From NCBI GenBank assembly GCA_951799425.1, contig OX637402.1, positions 1,674,501 to 1,738,500 on the forward strand: a stretch of 64,000 bases of DNA, read 5' to 3'. The stretch comes from Ilex aquifolium (taxonomy: Eukaryota > Streptophyta > Magnoliopsida > Aquifoliales > Aquifoliaceae). This document shows positions 36,300 to 50,004 of this stretch, piece by piece; position 1 is the stretch's first letter; each line of letters opens with the position of its first letter. The notes under the pieces were generated by a model, which was not told where the DNA came from, did no database searches, and worked only from the letters and a program-made list of their open reading frames with translations. Made by a program: the position numbers and the translations under genes.

Positions 36300-37822
36300 T
36301 GTAACACCCCGAATTTTATTTTATATATTTATAGAGATATATATATATAGTAAATAAAAAGTGTAAATATGTAGATATATGTAGTGACATAAGAATAAAC
36401 CCTAGGAATAAATGCTATGGAGACAATTTGATTGGGAAGTTACGTGTCGAAGATGTTTAAACTTGGAAAGGGTGATTAGACAAGTTTCTAAAAGTTTGTA
36501 GGTCAAAATAATGATTCCATTGAATCCGGAAGGTCGAAAAATATTGGGAGTGGTAATATGGATGTATTGGAAGTTAGGAAGTGTCTCGGAGTTAAAATAC
36601 ACTTTAGCGAGAATTTGGGTAAAAATGGGTATTGAACACTACTTAGTGTATTGGCCATAACTTTTTATCTTTAAGTCCAATTGATCTGAAATTTTTACAG
36701 TAGATAGTAGACATCTAGGGCTACAAACGTATGTCTCATGAACATTTTCCAATTCGACCTCTAAATCGGTCACAACGGCATTGGAAGTTGAAACAAAAAT
36801 CTGGCAGTCAAACCGTACCGGTACGCCGAACTCCAGTAGCTAAACCGTACCGGTACGCCCGATAAAGCCAGCCCGATCCGACTGCGGGTCTTTCTCCATT
36901 TCCTCCACTATAAATACATTTTTTCACCTCCTTAGCCTTCATTACACCACTCCAAACCCTAGAAAACATAAGAGAGGAAGAGAGAAAGAGAGAAACACAA
37001 GATCAAGAGAAAACAAGAGATTGAAGGGTTGATTCAAGATCAAAGCCCTAATTTTTCCAAGAACATCAAGGTAGGGGTTTTCTCTCACTCACTTACATTG
37101 AGGCTAGGGTATTTATATATGTATGTTTTTGCTATCAATGGTATATATATGCTATAGAATCATCATCTCTTAGGCTTTTTGCAAAGATTACATTGTTAGG
37201 GTTTAATACCCATTAAATCTCTTTTCTAGCTTTAAAACCCTAGTTTTTGGGAGAGTGATGTATTTCTTCTTAAATGCTTCTTTATTATGAACTTCGAAAA
37301 CCATAGTTGTTTGTGTGGGGTAGAAAAATGATGTTATTGCGATCTCATGTATTTTCCTTGTTGGTTGGGGAATTGTTACATAATATATCTTGGGGATTTT
37401 GGAGAGATGCGTGTAAAATGATATAAATATTGGAACGGTATGCTTGGTTGGGTTATTTGTGATGCCTTGAGGGTGAGAGGTTCCTTATAAGGATGGTCAT
37501 GCCAAGAGAGGAGAGTATGTGATTTCCCTCAAGAGGTTCCTTATAAGGATGCTTGAGTTTGTGATGCCTTGAGGGTGAGAGGTTCCTTATAAGGATGTTC
37601 ATGCCAAGAGAGGAGAGTATGTGATTTTCCTTAAGAGGTTCCTTATAAGGATGCTTAAGAAACTAAGCCTTGAGGGTGAGAGGTTCCTTATAAGGATGCT
37701 CATGCCAAAAGAGGATAGTATGTAATTTTCCTCAAGAGGTTCCTTATAAGGATGCTTGAGTAACCAAGCCTTGAGGGTGAGAGGTTCCTTATAAGGATGC
37801 TCATGCCAAAAGAGGACAATAT
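36300..37822 (+). repeat. Unit U24, 1523 bp
   Basis: TATA box at 36909. 12-bp block with the short TA tract. Marks: tgtattggcc, caaacgtatg, aaatcggtcac (shared with U31), private gaattttatttt near the start, gatggtcatgcc in the first module. Confidence 0.95.
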
Positions 37823-39345
37823 TGTAACACCCCGAATTTTCTTTTATATATTTATAGAGATATATATATATAGTAAATAAAAAGTGTAAATATGTAGATA
37901 TATGTAGTGACATAAGAATAAACCCTAGGAATAAATGCTATGGAGACAATTTGATTGGGAAGTTACGTGTCGAAGATGTTTAAACTTGGAAAGGGTGATT
38001 AGACAAGTTTCTAAAAGTTTGTAGGTCAAAATAATGATTCCATTGAATCCGGAAGGTCGAAAAATATTGGGAGTGGTAATATGGATGTATTGGAAGTTAG
38101 GAAGTGTCTCGGAGTTAAAATACACTTTAGCGAGAATTTGGGTAAAAATGGGTATTGAACACTACTTAGTGTATTGGCCATAACTTTTTATCTTTAAGTC
38201 CAATTGATCTGAAATTTTTACAGTAGATAGTAGACATCTAGGGCTACAAACGTATGTCTCATGAACATTTTCCAATTCCACCTCTAAATGGGTCACAACG
38301 GCATTGGAAGTTGAAACAAAAATCTGGCAGTCAAACCGTACCGGTACGCCGAACTCCAGTAGCTAAACCGTACCGGTACGCCCGATAAAGCCAGCCCGAT
38401 CCGACTGCGGGTCTTTCTCCATTTCCTCCACTATAAATACATTTTTTCACCTCCTTAGCCTTCATTACACCACTCCAAACCCTAAAAAACATAAGAGAGG
38501 AAGAGAGAAAGAGAGAAACACAAGATCAAGAGAAAACAAGAGATTGAAGGGTTGATTCAAGATCAAAGCCCTAATTTTTCCAAGAACATCAAGGTAGGGG
38601 TTTTCTCTCACTCACTTACATTGAGGCTAGGGTATTTATATATGTATGTTTTTGCTATCAATGGTATATATATGCTATAGAATCATCATCTCTTAGGCTT
38701 TTTGCAAAGATTACATTGTTAGGGTTTAATACCCATTAAATCTCTTTTCTAGCTTTAAAACCCTAGTTTTTGGGAGAGTGATGTATTTCTTCTTAAATGC
38801 TTCTTTATTATGAACTTCGAAAACCATAGTTGTTTGTGTGGGGTAGAAAAATGATGTTATTGCGATCTCATGTATTTTCCTTGTTGGTTGGGGAATTGTT
38901 ACATAATATATCTTGGGGATTTTGGAGAGATGCGTGTAAAATGATATAAATATTGGAACGGTATGCTTGGTTGGGTTATTTGTGATGCCTTGAGGGTGAG
39001 AGGTTCCTTATAAGGATGGTCATGCCAAGAGAGGAGAGTATGTGATTTCCCTCAAGAGGTTCCTTATAAGGATGCTTGAGTTTGTGATGCCTTGAGGGTG
39101 AGAGGTTCCTTATAAGGATGTTCATGCCAAGAGAGGAGAGTATGTGATTTTCCTTAAGAGGTTCCTTATAAGGATGCTTAAGAAACTAAGCCTTGAGGGT
39201 GAGAGGTTCCTTATAAGGATGCTCATGCCAAAAGAGGATAGTATGTAATTTTCCTCAAGAGGTTCCTTATAAGGATGCTTGAGTAACCAAGCCTTGAGGG
39301 TGAGAGGTTCCTTATAAGGATGCTCATGCCAAAAGAGGACAATAT
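37823..39345 (+). repeat. Unit U25, 1523 bp
   Basis: TATA box at 38432. tgtattggcc; private aattccacc near 38277; the promoter telo-box is AAACCCTAA (38477-38485) rather than AAACCCTAG; gatggtcatgcc in the first module. Confidence 0.95.
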
Positions 39346-40868
39346 TGTAACACCCCGAATTTTCTTTTATATATTTATAGAGATATATATATATAGTAAA
39401 TAAAAAGTGTAAATATGTAGATATATGTAGTGACATAAGAATAAACCCTAGGAATAAATGCTATGGAGACAATTTGATTGGGAAGTTACGTGTCGAAGAT
39501 GTTTAAACTTGGAAAGGGTGATTAGACAAGTTTCTAAAAGTTTGTAGGTCAAAATAATGATTCCATTGAATCCGGAAGGTCGAAAAATATTGGGAGTGGT
39601 AATATGGATGTATTGGAAGTTAGGAAGTGTCTCGGAGTTAAAATACACTTTAGCGAGAATTTGGGTAAAAATGGGTATTGAACACTACTTAGTGTATTGG
39701 CCATAACTTTTTATCTTTAAGTCCAATTGATCTGAAATTTTTACAGTAGATAGTAGACATCTAGGGCTACAAATGTATGTCTCATGAACATTTTCCAATT
39801 CGACCTCTAAATGGGTCACAACGGCATTGGAAGTTGAAACAAAAATCTGGCAGTCAAACCGTACCGGTACGCCGAACTCCAGTAGCTAAACCGTACCGGT
39901 ACGCCCGATAAAGCCAGCCCGATCCGACTGCGGGTCTTTCTCCATTTCCTCCACTATAAATACATTTTTTCACCTCCTTAGCCTTCATTACACCACTCCA
40001 AACCCTAGAAAACATAAGAGAGGAAGAGAGAAAGAGAGAAACACAAGATCAAGAGAAAACAAGAGATTGAAGGGTTGATTCAAGATCAAAGCCCTAATTT
40101 TTCCAAGAACATCAAGGTAGGGGTTTTCTCTCACTCACTTACATTGAGGCTAGGGTATTTATATATGTATGTTTTTGCTATCAATGGTATATATATGCTA
40201 TAGAATCATCATCTCTTAGGCTTTTTGCAAAGATTACATTGTTAGGGTTTAATACCCATTAAATCTCTTTTCTAGCTTTAAAACCCTAGTTTTTGGGAGA
40301 GTGATGTATTTCTTCTTAAATGCTTCTTTATTATGAACTTCGAAAACCATAGTTGTTTGTGTGGGGTAGAAAAATGATGTTATTGCGATCTCATGTATTT
40401 TCCTTGTTGGTTGGGGAATTGTTACATAATATATCTTGGGGATTTTGGAGAGATGCGTGTAAAATGATATAAATATTGGAACGGTATGCTTGGTTGGGTT
40501 GTTTGTGATGCCTTGAGGGTGAGAGGTTCCTTATAAGGATGCTCATGCCAAGAGAGGAGAGTATGTGATTTCCCTCAAGAGGTTCCTTATAAGGATGCTT
40601 GAGTTTGTGATGCCTTGAGGGTGAGAGGTTCCTTATAAGGATGTTCATGCCAAGAGAGGAGAGTATGTGATTTTCCTTAAGAGGTTCCTTATAAGGATGC
40701 TTAAGAAACTAAGCCTTGAGGGTGAGAGGTTCCTTATAAGGATGCTCATGCCAAAAGAGGATAGTATGTAATTTTCCTCAAGAGGTTCCTTATAAGGATG
40801 CTTGAGTAACCAAGCCTTGAGGGTGAGAGGTTCCTTATAAGGATGCTCATGCCAAAAGAGGACAATAT
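39346..40868 (+). repeat. Unit U26, 1523 bp
   Basis: TATA box at 39955. tgtattggcc; private caaatgtatg near 39771; right end with gttgtttgtg. Confidence 0.95.
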
Positions 40869-42390
40869 TGTAACACCCCGAATTTTCTTTTATATATTTA
40901 TAGAGATATATATATATAGTAAATAAAAAGTGTAAATATGTAGATATATGTAGTGACATAAGAATAAACCCTAGGAATAAATGCTATGGAGACAATTTGA
41001 TTGGGAAGTTACGTGTCGAAGATGTTTAAACTTGGAAAGGGTGATTAGACAAGTTTCTAAAAGTTTGTAGGTCAAAATAATGATTACATTGAATCCGGAA
41101 GGTCGAAAAACATTGGGAGTGGCAATATGGATGTATTGGAAGTTAGGAAGTGTCTCGGAGTTAAAATACACTTTAGCGAGAATTTGGGTAAAAATGGGTA
41201 TTGAACACTACTTAGTGTTTTGGCCATAACTTTTTATCTTTAAGTCCAATTGATCTGAAATTTTTACAGTAGATGGTAGACATCTAGGGCTACAAACGTA
41301 TGTCTCATGAACATTTTCCAATTCGACCTCTAAATGGGTGACAACGGCATTGGAAGTTGAAACAAAAATCTGGCAGTCAAACCGTACCGGTACGCCGAAC
41401 TCCAGTAGCTAAACCGTACCGGTACGCCCGATAAAGCCAGCCCGATCCGACTGCGGGTCTTTCTCCATTTCCTCCACTATAAATACATTTTTTCACCTCC
41501 TTAGCCTTCATTACACCACTCCAAACCCTAGAAAACATAAGAGAGGAAGAGAGAAAGAGAGAAACACAAGATCAAGAGAAAACAAGAGATTGAAGGGTTG
41601 ATTCAAGATCAAAGCCCTAATTTTTCCAAGAACATCAAGGTAGGGGTTTTCTCTCACTCACTTACATTGAGGCTAGGGTATTTATATATGTATGTTTTTG
41701 CTATCAATGGTATATATATGCTATAGAATCATCATCTCTTAGGCTTTTTGCAAAGATTACATTGTTAGGGTTTAATACCCATTAAATCTCTTTTCTAGCT
41801 TTAAAACCCTAGTTTTTGGGAGAGTGATGTATTTCTTCTTAAATGCTTCTTTATTATGAACTTCGAAAACCATAGTTGTTTGTGTGGGGTAGAAAAATGA
41901 TGTTATTGCGATCTCATGTATTTTCCTTGTTGGTTGGGGAATTGTTACATAATATATCTTGGGGATTTTGGAGAGATGCGTGTAAAATGATATAAATATT
42001 GGAACGGTATGCTTGGTTGGGTTGTTTGTGATGCCTTGAGGGTGAGAGGTTCCTTATAAGGATGCTCATGCCAAGAGAGGAGAGTATGTGATTTCCCTCA
42101 AGAGGTTCCTTATAAGGATGCTTGAGTTTGTGATGCCTTGAGGGTGAGAGGTTCCTTATAAGGATGTTCATGCCAAGAGAGGAGAGTATGTGATTTTCCT
42201 TAAGAGGTTCCTTATAAGGATGCTTAAGAAACTAAGCCTTGAGGGTGAGAGGTTCCTTATAAGGATGCTCATGCCAAAGAGGATAGTATGTAATTTTCCT
42301 CAAGAGGTTCCTTATAAGGATGCTTGAGTAACCAAGCCTTGAGGGTGAGAGGTTTCTTATAAGGAGGCTCATGCCAAAAGAGGACAATAT
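40869..42390 (+). repeat. Unit U27, 1522 bp
   Basis: TATA box at 41478. attacattg, aacattggg, agatggtag, gggtgacaacgg. Lacks one A in gccaaagagg (42273 region). The seventh CArG is TCTTATAAGG (42355-42364). Confidence 0.95.
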
Positions 42391-43913
42391 TGTAACACCC
42401 CGAATTTTCTTTTATATATTTATAGAGATATATATATATAGTAAATAAAAAGTGTAAATATGTAGATATATGTAGTGACATAAGAATAAACCCTAGGAAT
42501 AAATGCTATGGAGACAATTTGATTGGGAAGTTACGTGTCGAAGATGTTTAAACTTGGAAAGGGTGATTAGACAAGTTTCTAAAAATTTGTAGGTCAAAAT
42601 AATGACTACATTGAATCCGGAAGGTCGAAAAACATTGGGAGTGGCAATATGGATGTATTGGAAGTTAGGAAGTGTCTCGGAGTTAAAATACACTTTAGCG
42701 AGAATTTGGGTAAAAATGGGTATTGAACACTACTTAGTGTTTTGGCCATAACTTTTTATCTTTAAGTCCAATTGATCTGAAATTTTTACAGTAGATGGTA
42801 GACATCTAGGGCTACAAACGTATGTCTCATGAACATTTTCCAATTCGACCTCTAAATGGGTGACAACGGCATTGGAAGTTGAAACAAAAATCTGGCAGTC
42901 AAACCGTACCGGTACGCCGAACTCCAGTAGCTAAACCGTACCGGTACGCCCGATAAAGCCAGCCCGATCCGACTGCGGGTCTTTCTCCATTTCCTCCACT
43001 ATAAATACATTTTTTCACCTCCTTAGCCTTCATTACACCACTCCAAACCCTAGAAAACATAAGAGAGGAAGAGAGAAAGAGAGAAACACAAGATCAAGAG
43101 AAAACAAGAGATTGAAGGGTTGATTCAAGATCAAAGCCCTAATTTTTCCAAGAACATCAAGGTAGGGGTTTTCTCTCACTCACTTACATTGAGGCTAGGG
43201 TATTTATATATGTATGTTTTTGCTATCAATGGTATATATATGCTATAGAATCATCATCTCTTAGGCTTTTTGCAAAGATTACATTGTTAGGGTTTAATAC
43301 CCATTAAATCTCTTTTCTAGCTTTAAAACCCTAGTTTTTGGGAGAGTGATGTATTTCTTCTTAAATGCTTCTTTATTATGAACTTCGAAAACCATAGTTG
43401 TTTGTGTGGGGTAGAAAAATGATGTTATTGCGATCTCATGTATTTTCCTTGTTGGTTGGGGAATTGTTACATAATATATCTTGGGGATTTTGGAGAGATG
43501 CGTGTAAAATGATATAAATATTGGAACGGTATGCTTGGTTGGGTTATTTGTGATGCCTTGAGGGTGAGAGGTTCCTTATAAGGATGCTCATGCCAAGAGA
43601 GGAGAGTATGTGATTTCCTTCAAGAGGTTCCTTATAAGGATGCTTGAGTTTGTGATGCCTTGAGGGTGAGAGGTTCCTTATAAGGATGTTCATGCCAAGA
43701 GAGGAGAGTATGTGATTTTCCTTAAGAGGTTCCTTATAAGGATGCTTAAGAAACTAAGCCTTGAGGGTGAGAGGTTCCTTATAAGGATGCTCATGCCAAA
43801 AGAGGATAGTATGTAATTTTCCTCAAGAGGTTCCTTATAAGGATGCTTGAGTAACCAAGCCTTGAGGGTGAGAGGTTCCTTATAAGGATGCTCATGCCAA
43901 AAGAGGACAATAT
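42391..43913 (+). repeat. Unit U28, 1523 bp
   Basis: TATA box at 43000. gactacattg, aaaaatttgtagg, agatggtag. Private gatttccttcaag near 43612. Confidence 0.95.
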
Positions 43914-45435
43914 TGTAACACCCCGAATTTTCTTTTATATATTTATAGAGATATATATATATAGTAAATAAAAAGTGTAAATATGTAGATATATGTAGTG
44001 ACATAAGAATAAACCCTAGGAATAAATGCTATGGAGACAATTTGATTGGGAAGTTACGTGTCGAAGATGTTTAAACTTGGAAAGGGTGATTAGACAAGTT
44101 TCTAAAAGTTTGTAGGTCAAAATAATGACTACATTGAATCCGGAAGGTCGAAAAACATTGGGAGTGGCAATATGGATGTATTGGAAGTTAGGAAGTGTCT
44201 CGGAGTTAAAATACACTTTAGCGAGAATTTGGGTAAAAATGGGTATTGAACACTACTTAGTGTTTTGGCCATAACTTTTTATCTTTAAGTCCAATTGATC
44301 TGAAATTTTTACAGTAGATGGTAGACATCTAGGGCTACAAACGTATGTCTCATGAACATTTTCCAATTCGACCTCTAAATGGGTGACAACGGCATTGGAA
44401 GTTGAAACAAAAATCTGGCAGTCAAACCGTACCGGTACGCCGAACTCCAGTAGCTAAACCGTACCGGTACGCCCGATAAAGCCAGCCCGATCCGACTGCG
44501 GGTCTTTCTCCATTTCCTCCACTATAAATACATTTTTTCACCTCCTTAGCCTTCATTACACCACTCCAAACCCTAGAAAACATAAGAGAGGAAGAGAGAA
44601 AGAGAGAAACACAAGATCAAGAGAAAACAAGAGATTGAAGGGTTGATTCAAGATCAAAGCCCTAATTTTTCCAAGAACATCAAGGTAGGGGTTTTCTCTC
44701 ACTCACTTACATTGAGGCTAGGGTATTTATATATGTATGTTTTTGCTATCAATGGTATATATATGCTATAGAATCATCATCTCTTAGGCTTTTTGCAAAG
44801 ATTACATTGTTAGGGTTTAATACCCATTAAATCTCTTTTCTAGCTTTAAAACCCTAGTTTTTGGGAGAGTGATGTATTTCTTCTTAAATGCTTCTTTATT
44901 ATGAACTTCGAAAACCATAGTTGTTTGTGTGGGGTAGAAAAATGATGTTATTGCGATCTCATGTATTTTCCTTGTTGGTTGGGGAATTGTTACATAATAT
45001 ATCTTGGGGATTTTGGAGAGATGCGTGTAAAATGATATAAATATTGGAACGGTATGCTTGGTTGGGTTATTTGTGATGCCTTGAGGGTGAGAGGTTCCTT
45101 ATAAGGATGCTCATGCCAAGAGAGGAGAGTATGTGATTTCCCTCAAGAGGTTCCTTATAAGGATGCTTGAGTTTGTGATGCCTTGAGGGTGAGAGGTTCC
45201 TTATAAGGATGTTCATGCCAAGAGAGGAGAGTATGTGATTTTCCTTAAGAGGTTCCTTATAAGGATGCTTAAGAAACTAAGCCTTGAGGGTGAGAGGTTC
45301 CTTATAAGGATGCTCATGCCAAAGAGGATAGTATGTAATTTTCCTCAAGAGGTTCCTTATAAGGATGCTTGAGTAACCAAGCCTTGAGGGTGAGAGGTTC
45401 CTTATAAGGATGCTCATGCCAAAAGAGGACAATAT
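43914..45435 (+). repeat. Unit U29, 1522 bp
   Basis: TATA box at 44523. gactacattg as U28; one-base deletion (gccaaagagg) as U27. Confidence 0.95.
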
Positions 45436-46958
45436 TGTAACACCCCGAATTTTCTTTTATATATTTATAGAGATATATATATATAGTAAATAAAAAGTGT
45501 AAATATGTAGATATATGTAGTGACATAAGAATAAACCCTAGGAATAAATGCTATGGAGACAATTTGATTGGGAAGTTACGTGTCGAAGATGTTTAAACTT
45601 GGAAAGGGTGATTAGACAAGTTTCTAAAAATTTGTAGGTCAAAATAATGATTACATTGAATCCAGAAGGTCGAAAAACATTGGGAGTGGCAATATGGATG
45701 TATTGGAAGTTAGGAAGTGTCTCGGAGTTAAAATACACTTTAGCGAGAATTTGGGTAAAAATGGGTATTGAACACTACTTAGTGTTTTGGCCATAACTTT
45801 TTATCTTTAAGTCCAATTGATCTGAAATTTTTACAGTAGATGGTAGACATCTAGGGCTACAAACGTATGTCTCATGAACATTTTCCAATTCGACCTCTAA
45901 ATGGGTCACAACGGCATTGGAAGTTGAAACAAAAATCTGGCAGTCAAACCGTACCGGTACGCCGAACTCCAGTAGCTAAACCGTACCGGTACGCCCGATA
46001 AAGCCAGCCCGATCCGACTGCGGGTCTTTCTCCATTTCCTCCACTATAAATACATTTTTTCACCTCCTTAGCCTTCATTACACCACTCCAAACCCTAGAA
46101 AACATAAGAGAGGAAGAGAGAAAGAGAGAAACACAAGATCAAGAGAAAACAAGAGATTGAAGGGTTGATTCAAGATCAAAGCCCTAATTTTTCCAAGAAC
46201 ATCAAGGTAGGGGTTTTCTCTCACTCACTTACATTGAGGCTAGGGTATTTATATATGTATGTTTTTGCTATCAATGGTATATATATGCTATAGAATCATC
46301 ATCTCTTAGGCTTTTTGCAAAGATTACATTGTTAGGGTTTAATACCCATTAAATCTCTTTTCTAGCTTTAAAACCCTAGTTTTTGGGAGAGTGATGTATT
46401 TCTTCTTAAATGCTTCTTTATTATGAACTTCGAAAACCATAGTTGTTTGTGTGGGGTAGAAAAATGATGTTATTGCGATCTCATGTATTTTCCTTGTTGG
46501 TTGGGGAATTGTTACATAATATATCTTGGGGATTTTGGAGAGATGCGTGTAAAATGATATAAATATTGGAACGGTATGCTTGGTTGGGTTATTTGTGATG
46601 CCTTGAGGGTGAGAGGTTCCTTATAAGGATGCTCATGCCAAGAGAGGAGAGTATGTGATTTCCCTCAAGAGGTTCCTTATAAGGATGCTTGAGTTTGTGA
46701 TGCCTTGAGGGTGAGAGGTTCCTTATAAGGATGTTCATGCCAAGAGAGGAGAGTATGTGATTTTCCTTAAGAGGTTCCTTATAAGGATGCTTAAGAAACT
46801 AAGCCTTGAGGGTGAGAGGTTCCTTATAAGGATGCTCATGCCAAAAGAGGATAGTATGTAATTTTCCTCAAGAGGTTCCTTATAAGGATGCTTGAGTAAC
46901 CAAGCCTTGAGGGTGAGAGGTTCCTTATAAGGATGCTCATGCCAAAAGAGGACAATAT
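45436..46958 (+). repeat. Unit U30, 1523 bp
   Basis: TATA box at 46045. attacattg, a private change in the 12-bp block (tccagaagg near 45661), agatggtag, gggtcacaacgg. Confidence 0.95.
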
Positions 46959-48481
46959 TGTAACACCCCGAATTTTCTTTTATATATTTATAGAGATATA
47001 TATATATAGTAAATAAAAAGTGTAAATATGTAGATATATGTAGTGACATAAGAATAAACCCTAGGAATAAATGCTATGGAGACAATTTGATTGGGAAGTT
47101 ACGTGTCGAAGATGTTTAAACTTGGAAAGGGTGATTAGACAAGTTTCTAAAAGTTTGTAGGTCAAAATAATGATTCCATTGAATCCGGAAGGTCGAAAAA
47201 TATTGGGAGTGGTAATATGGATGTATTGGAAGTTAGGAAGTGTCTCGGAGTTAAAATACACTTTAGCGAGAATTTGGGTAAAAATGGGTATTGAACACTA
47301 CTTAGTGTATTGGCCATAACTTTTTATCTTTAAGTCCAATTGATCTGAAATTTTTACAGTAGATAGTAGACATCTAGGGCTACAAACGTATGTCTCATGA
47401 ACATTTTCCAATTCGACCTCTAAATCGGTCACAACGGCATTGGAAGTTGAAACAAAAATCTGGCAGTCAAACCGTACCGGTACGCCGAACTCCAGTAGCT
47501 AAACCGTACCGGTACGCCCGATAAAGCCAGCCCGATCCGACTGCGGGTCTTTCTCCATTTCCTCCACTATAAATACATTTTTTCACCTCCTTAGCCTTCA
47601 TTACACCACTCCAAACCCTAGAAAACATAAGAGAGGAAGAGAGAAAGAGAGAAACACAAGATCAAGAGAAAACAAGAGATTGAAGGGTTGATTCAAGATC
47701 AAAGCCCTAATTTTTCCAAGAACATCAAGGTAGGGGTTTTCTCTCACTCACTTACATTGAGGCTAGGGTATTTATATATGTATGTTTTTGCTATCAATGG
47801 TATATATATGCTATAGAATCATCATCTCTTAGGCTTTTTGCAAAGATTACATTGTTAGGGTTTAATACCCATTAAATCTCTTTTCTAGCTTTAAAACCCT
47901 AGTTTTTGGGAGAGTGATGTATTTCTTCTTAAATGCTTCTTTATTATGAACTTCGAAAACCATAGTTGTTTGTGTGGGGTAGAAAAATGATGTTATTGCG
48001 ATCTCATGTATTTTCCTTGTTGGTTGGGGAATTGTTACATAATATATCTTGGGGATTTTGGAGAGATGCGTGTAAAATGATATAAATATTGGAACGGTAT
48101 GCTTGGTTGGGTTATTTGTGATGCCTTGAGGGTGAGAGGTTCCTTATAAGGATGCTCATGCCAAGAGAGGAGAGTATGTGATTTCCCTCAAGAGGTTCCT
48201 TATAAGGATGCTTGAGTTTGTGATGCCTTGAGGGTGAGAGGTTCCTTATAAGGATGTTCATGCCAAGAGAGGAGAGTATGTGATTTTCCTTAAGAGGTTC
48301 CTTATAAGGATGCTTAAGAAACTAAGCCTTGAGGGTGAGAGGTTCCTTATAAGGATGCTCATGCCAAAAGAGGATAGTATGTAATTTTCCTCAAGAGGTT
48401 CCTTATAAGGATGCTTGAGTAACCAAGCCTTGAGGGTGAGAGGTTCCTTATAAGGATGCTCATGCCAAAAGAGGACAATAT
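46959..48481 (+). repeat. Unit U31, 1523 bp
   Basis: TATA box at 47568. Shares tgtattggcc, caaacgtatg and aaatcggtcac with U24, seven units (10659 bp) to the left. Confidence 0.95.
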
Positions 48482-50004
48482 TGTAACACCCCGAATTTTC
48501 TTTTATATATTTATAGAGATATATATATATAGTAAATAAAAAGTGTAAATATGTAGATATATGTAGTGACATAAGAATAAACCCTAGGAATAAATGCTAT
48601 GGAGACAATTTGATTGGGAAGTTACGTGTCGAAGATGTTTAAACTTGGAAAGGGTGATTAGACAAGTTTCTAAAAGTTTGTAGGTCAAAATAATGATTCC
48701 ATTGAATCCGGAAGGTCGAAAAATATTGGGAGTGGTAATATGGATGTATTGGAAGTTAGGAAGTGTCTCGGAGTTAAAATACACTTTAGCGAGAATTTGG
48801 GTAAAAATGGGTATTGAACACTACTTAGTGTTTTGGCCATAACTTTTTATCTTTAAGTCCAATTGATCTGAAATTTTTACAGTAGATAGTAGACATCTAG
48901 GGCTACAAAAGTATGTCTCATGAACATTTTCCAATTCGACCTCTAAATGGGTCACAACGGCATTGGAAGTTGAAACAAAAATCTGGCAGTCAAACCGTAC
49001 CGGTACGCCGAACTCCAGTAGCTAAACCGTACCGGTACGCCCGATAAAGCCAGCCCGATCCGACTGCGGGTCTTTCTCCATTTCCTCCACTATAAATACA
49101 TTTTTTCACCTCCTTAGCCTTCATTACACCACTCCAAACCCTAGAAAACATAAGAGAGGAAGAGAGAAAGAGAGAAACACAAGATCAAGAGAAAACAAGA
49201 GATTGAAGGGTTGATTCAAGATCAAAGCCCTAATTTTTCCAAGAACATCAAGGTAGGGGTTTTCTCTCACTCACTTACATTGAGGCTAGGGTATTTATAT
49301 ATGTATGTTTTTGCTATCAATGGTATATATATGCTATAGAATCATCATCTCTTAGGCTTTTTGCAAAGATTACATTGTTAGGGTTTAATACCCATTAAAT
49401 CTCTTTTCTAGCTTTAAAACCCTAGTTTTTGGGAGAGTGATGTATTTCTTCTTAAATGCTTCTTTATTATGAACTTCGAAAACCATAGTTGTTTGTGTGG
49501 GGTAGAAAAATGATGTTATTGCGATCTCATGTATTTTCCTTGTTGGTTGGGGAATTGTTACATAATATATCTTGGGGATTTTGGAGAGATGCGTGTAAAA
49601 TGATATAAATATTGGAACGGTATGCTTGGTTGGGTTATTTGTGATGCCTTGAGGGTGAGAGGTTCCTTATAAGGATGCTCATGCCAAGAGAGGAGAGTAT
49701 GTGATTTCCCTCAAGAGGTTCCTTATAAGGATGCTTGAGTTTGTGATGCCTTGAGGGTGAGAGGTTCCTTATAAGGATGTTCATGCCAAGAGAGGAGAGT
49801 ATGTGATTTTCCTTAAGAGGTTCCTTATAAGGATGCTTAAGAAACTAAGCCTTGAGGGTGAGAGGTTCCTTATAAGGATGCTCATGCCAAAAGAGGATAG
49901 TATGTAATTTTCCTCAAGAGGTTCCTTATAAGGATGCTTGAGTAACCAAGCCTTGAGGGTGAGAGGTTCCTTATAAGGATGCTCATGCCAAAAGAGGACA
50001 ATAT
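48482..50004 (+). repeat. Unit U32, 1523 bp
   Basis: TATA box at 49091. ttttggcc and caaaagtatg, with the 12-bp block followed by aaatattggg and gggtcacaacgg. Confidence 0.95.
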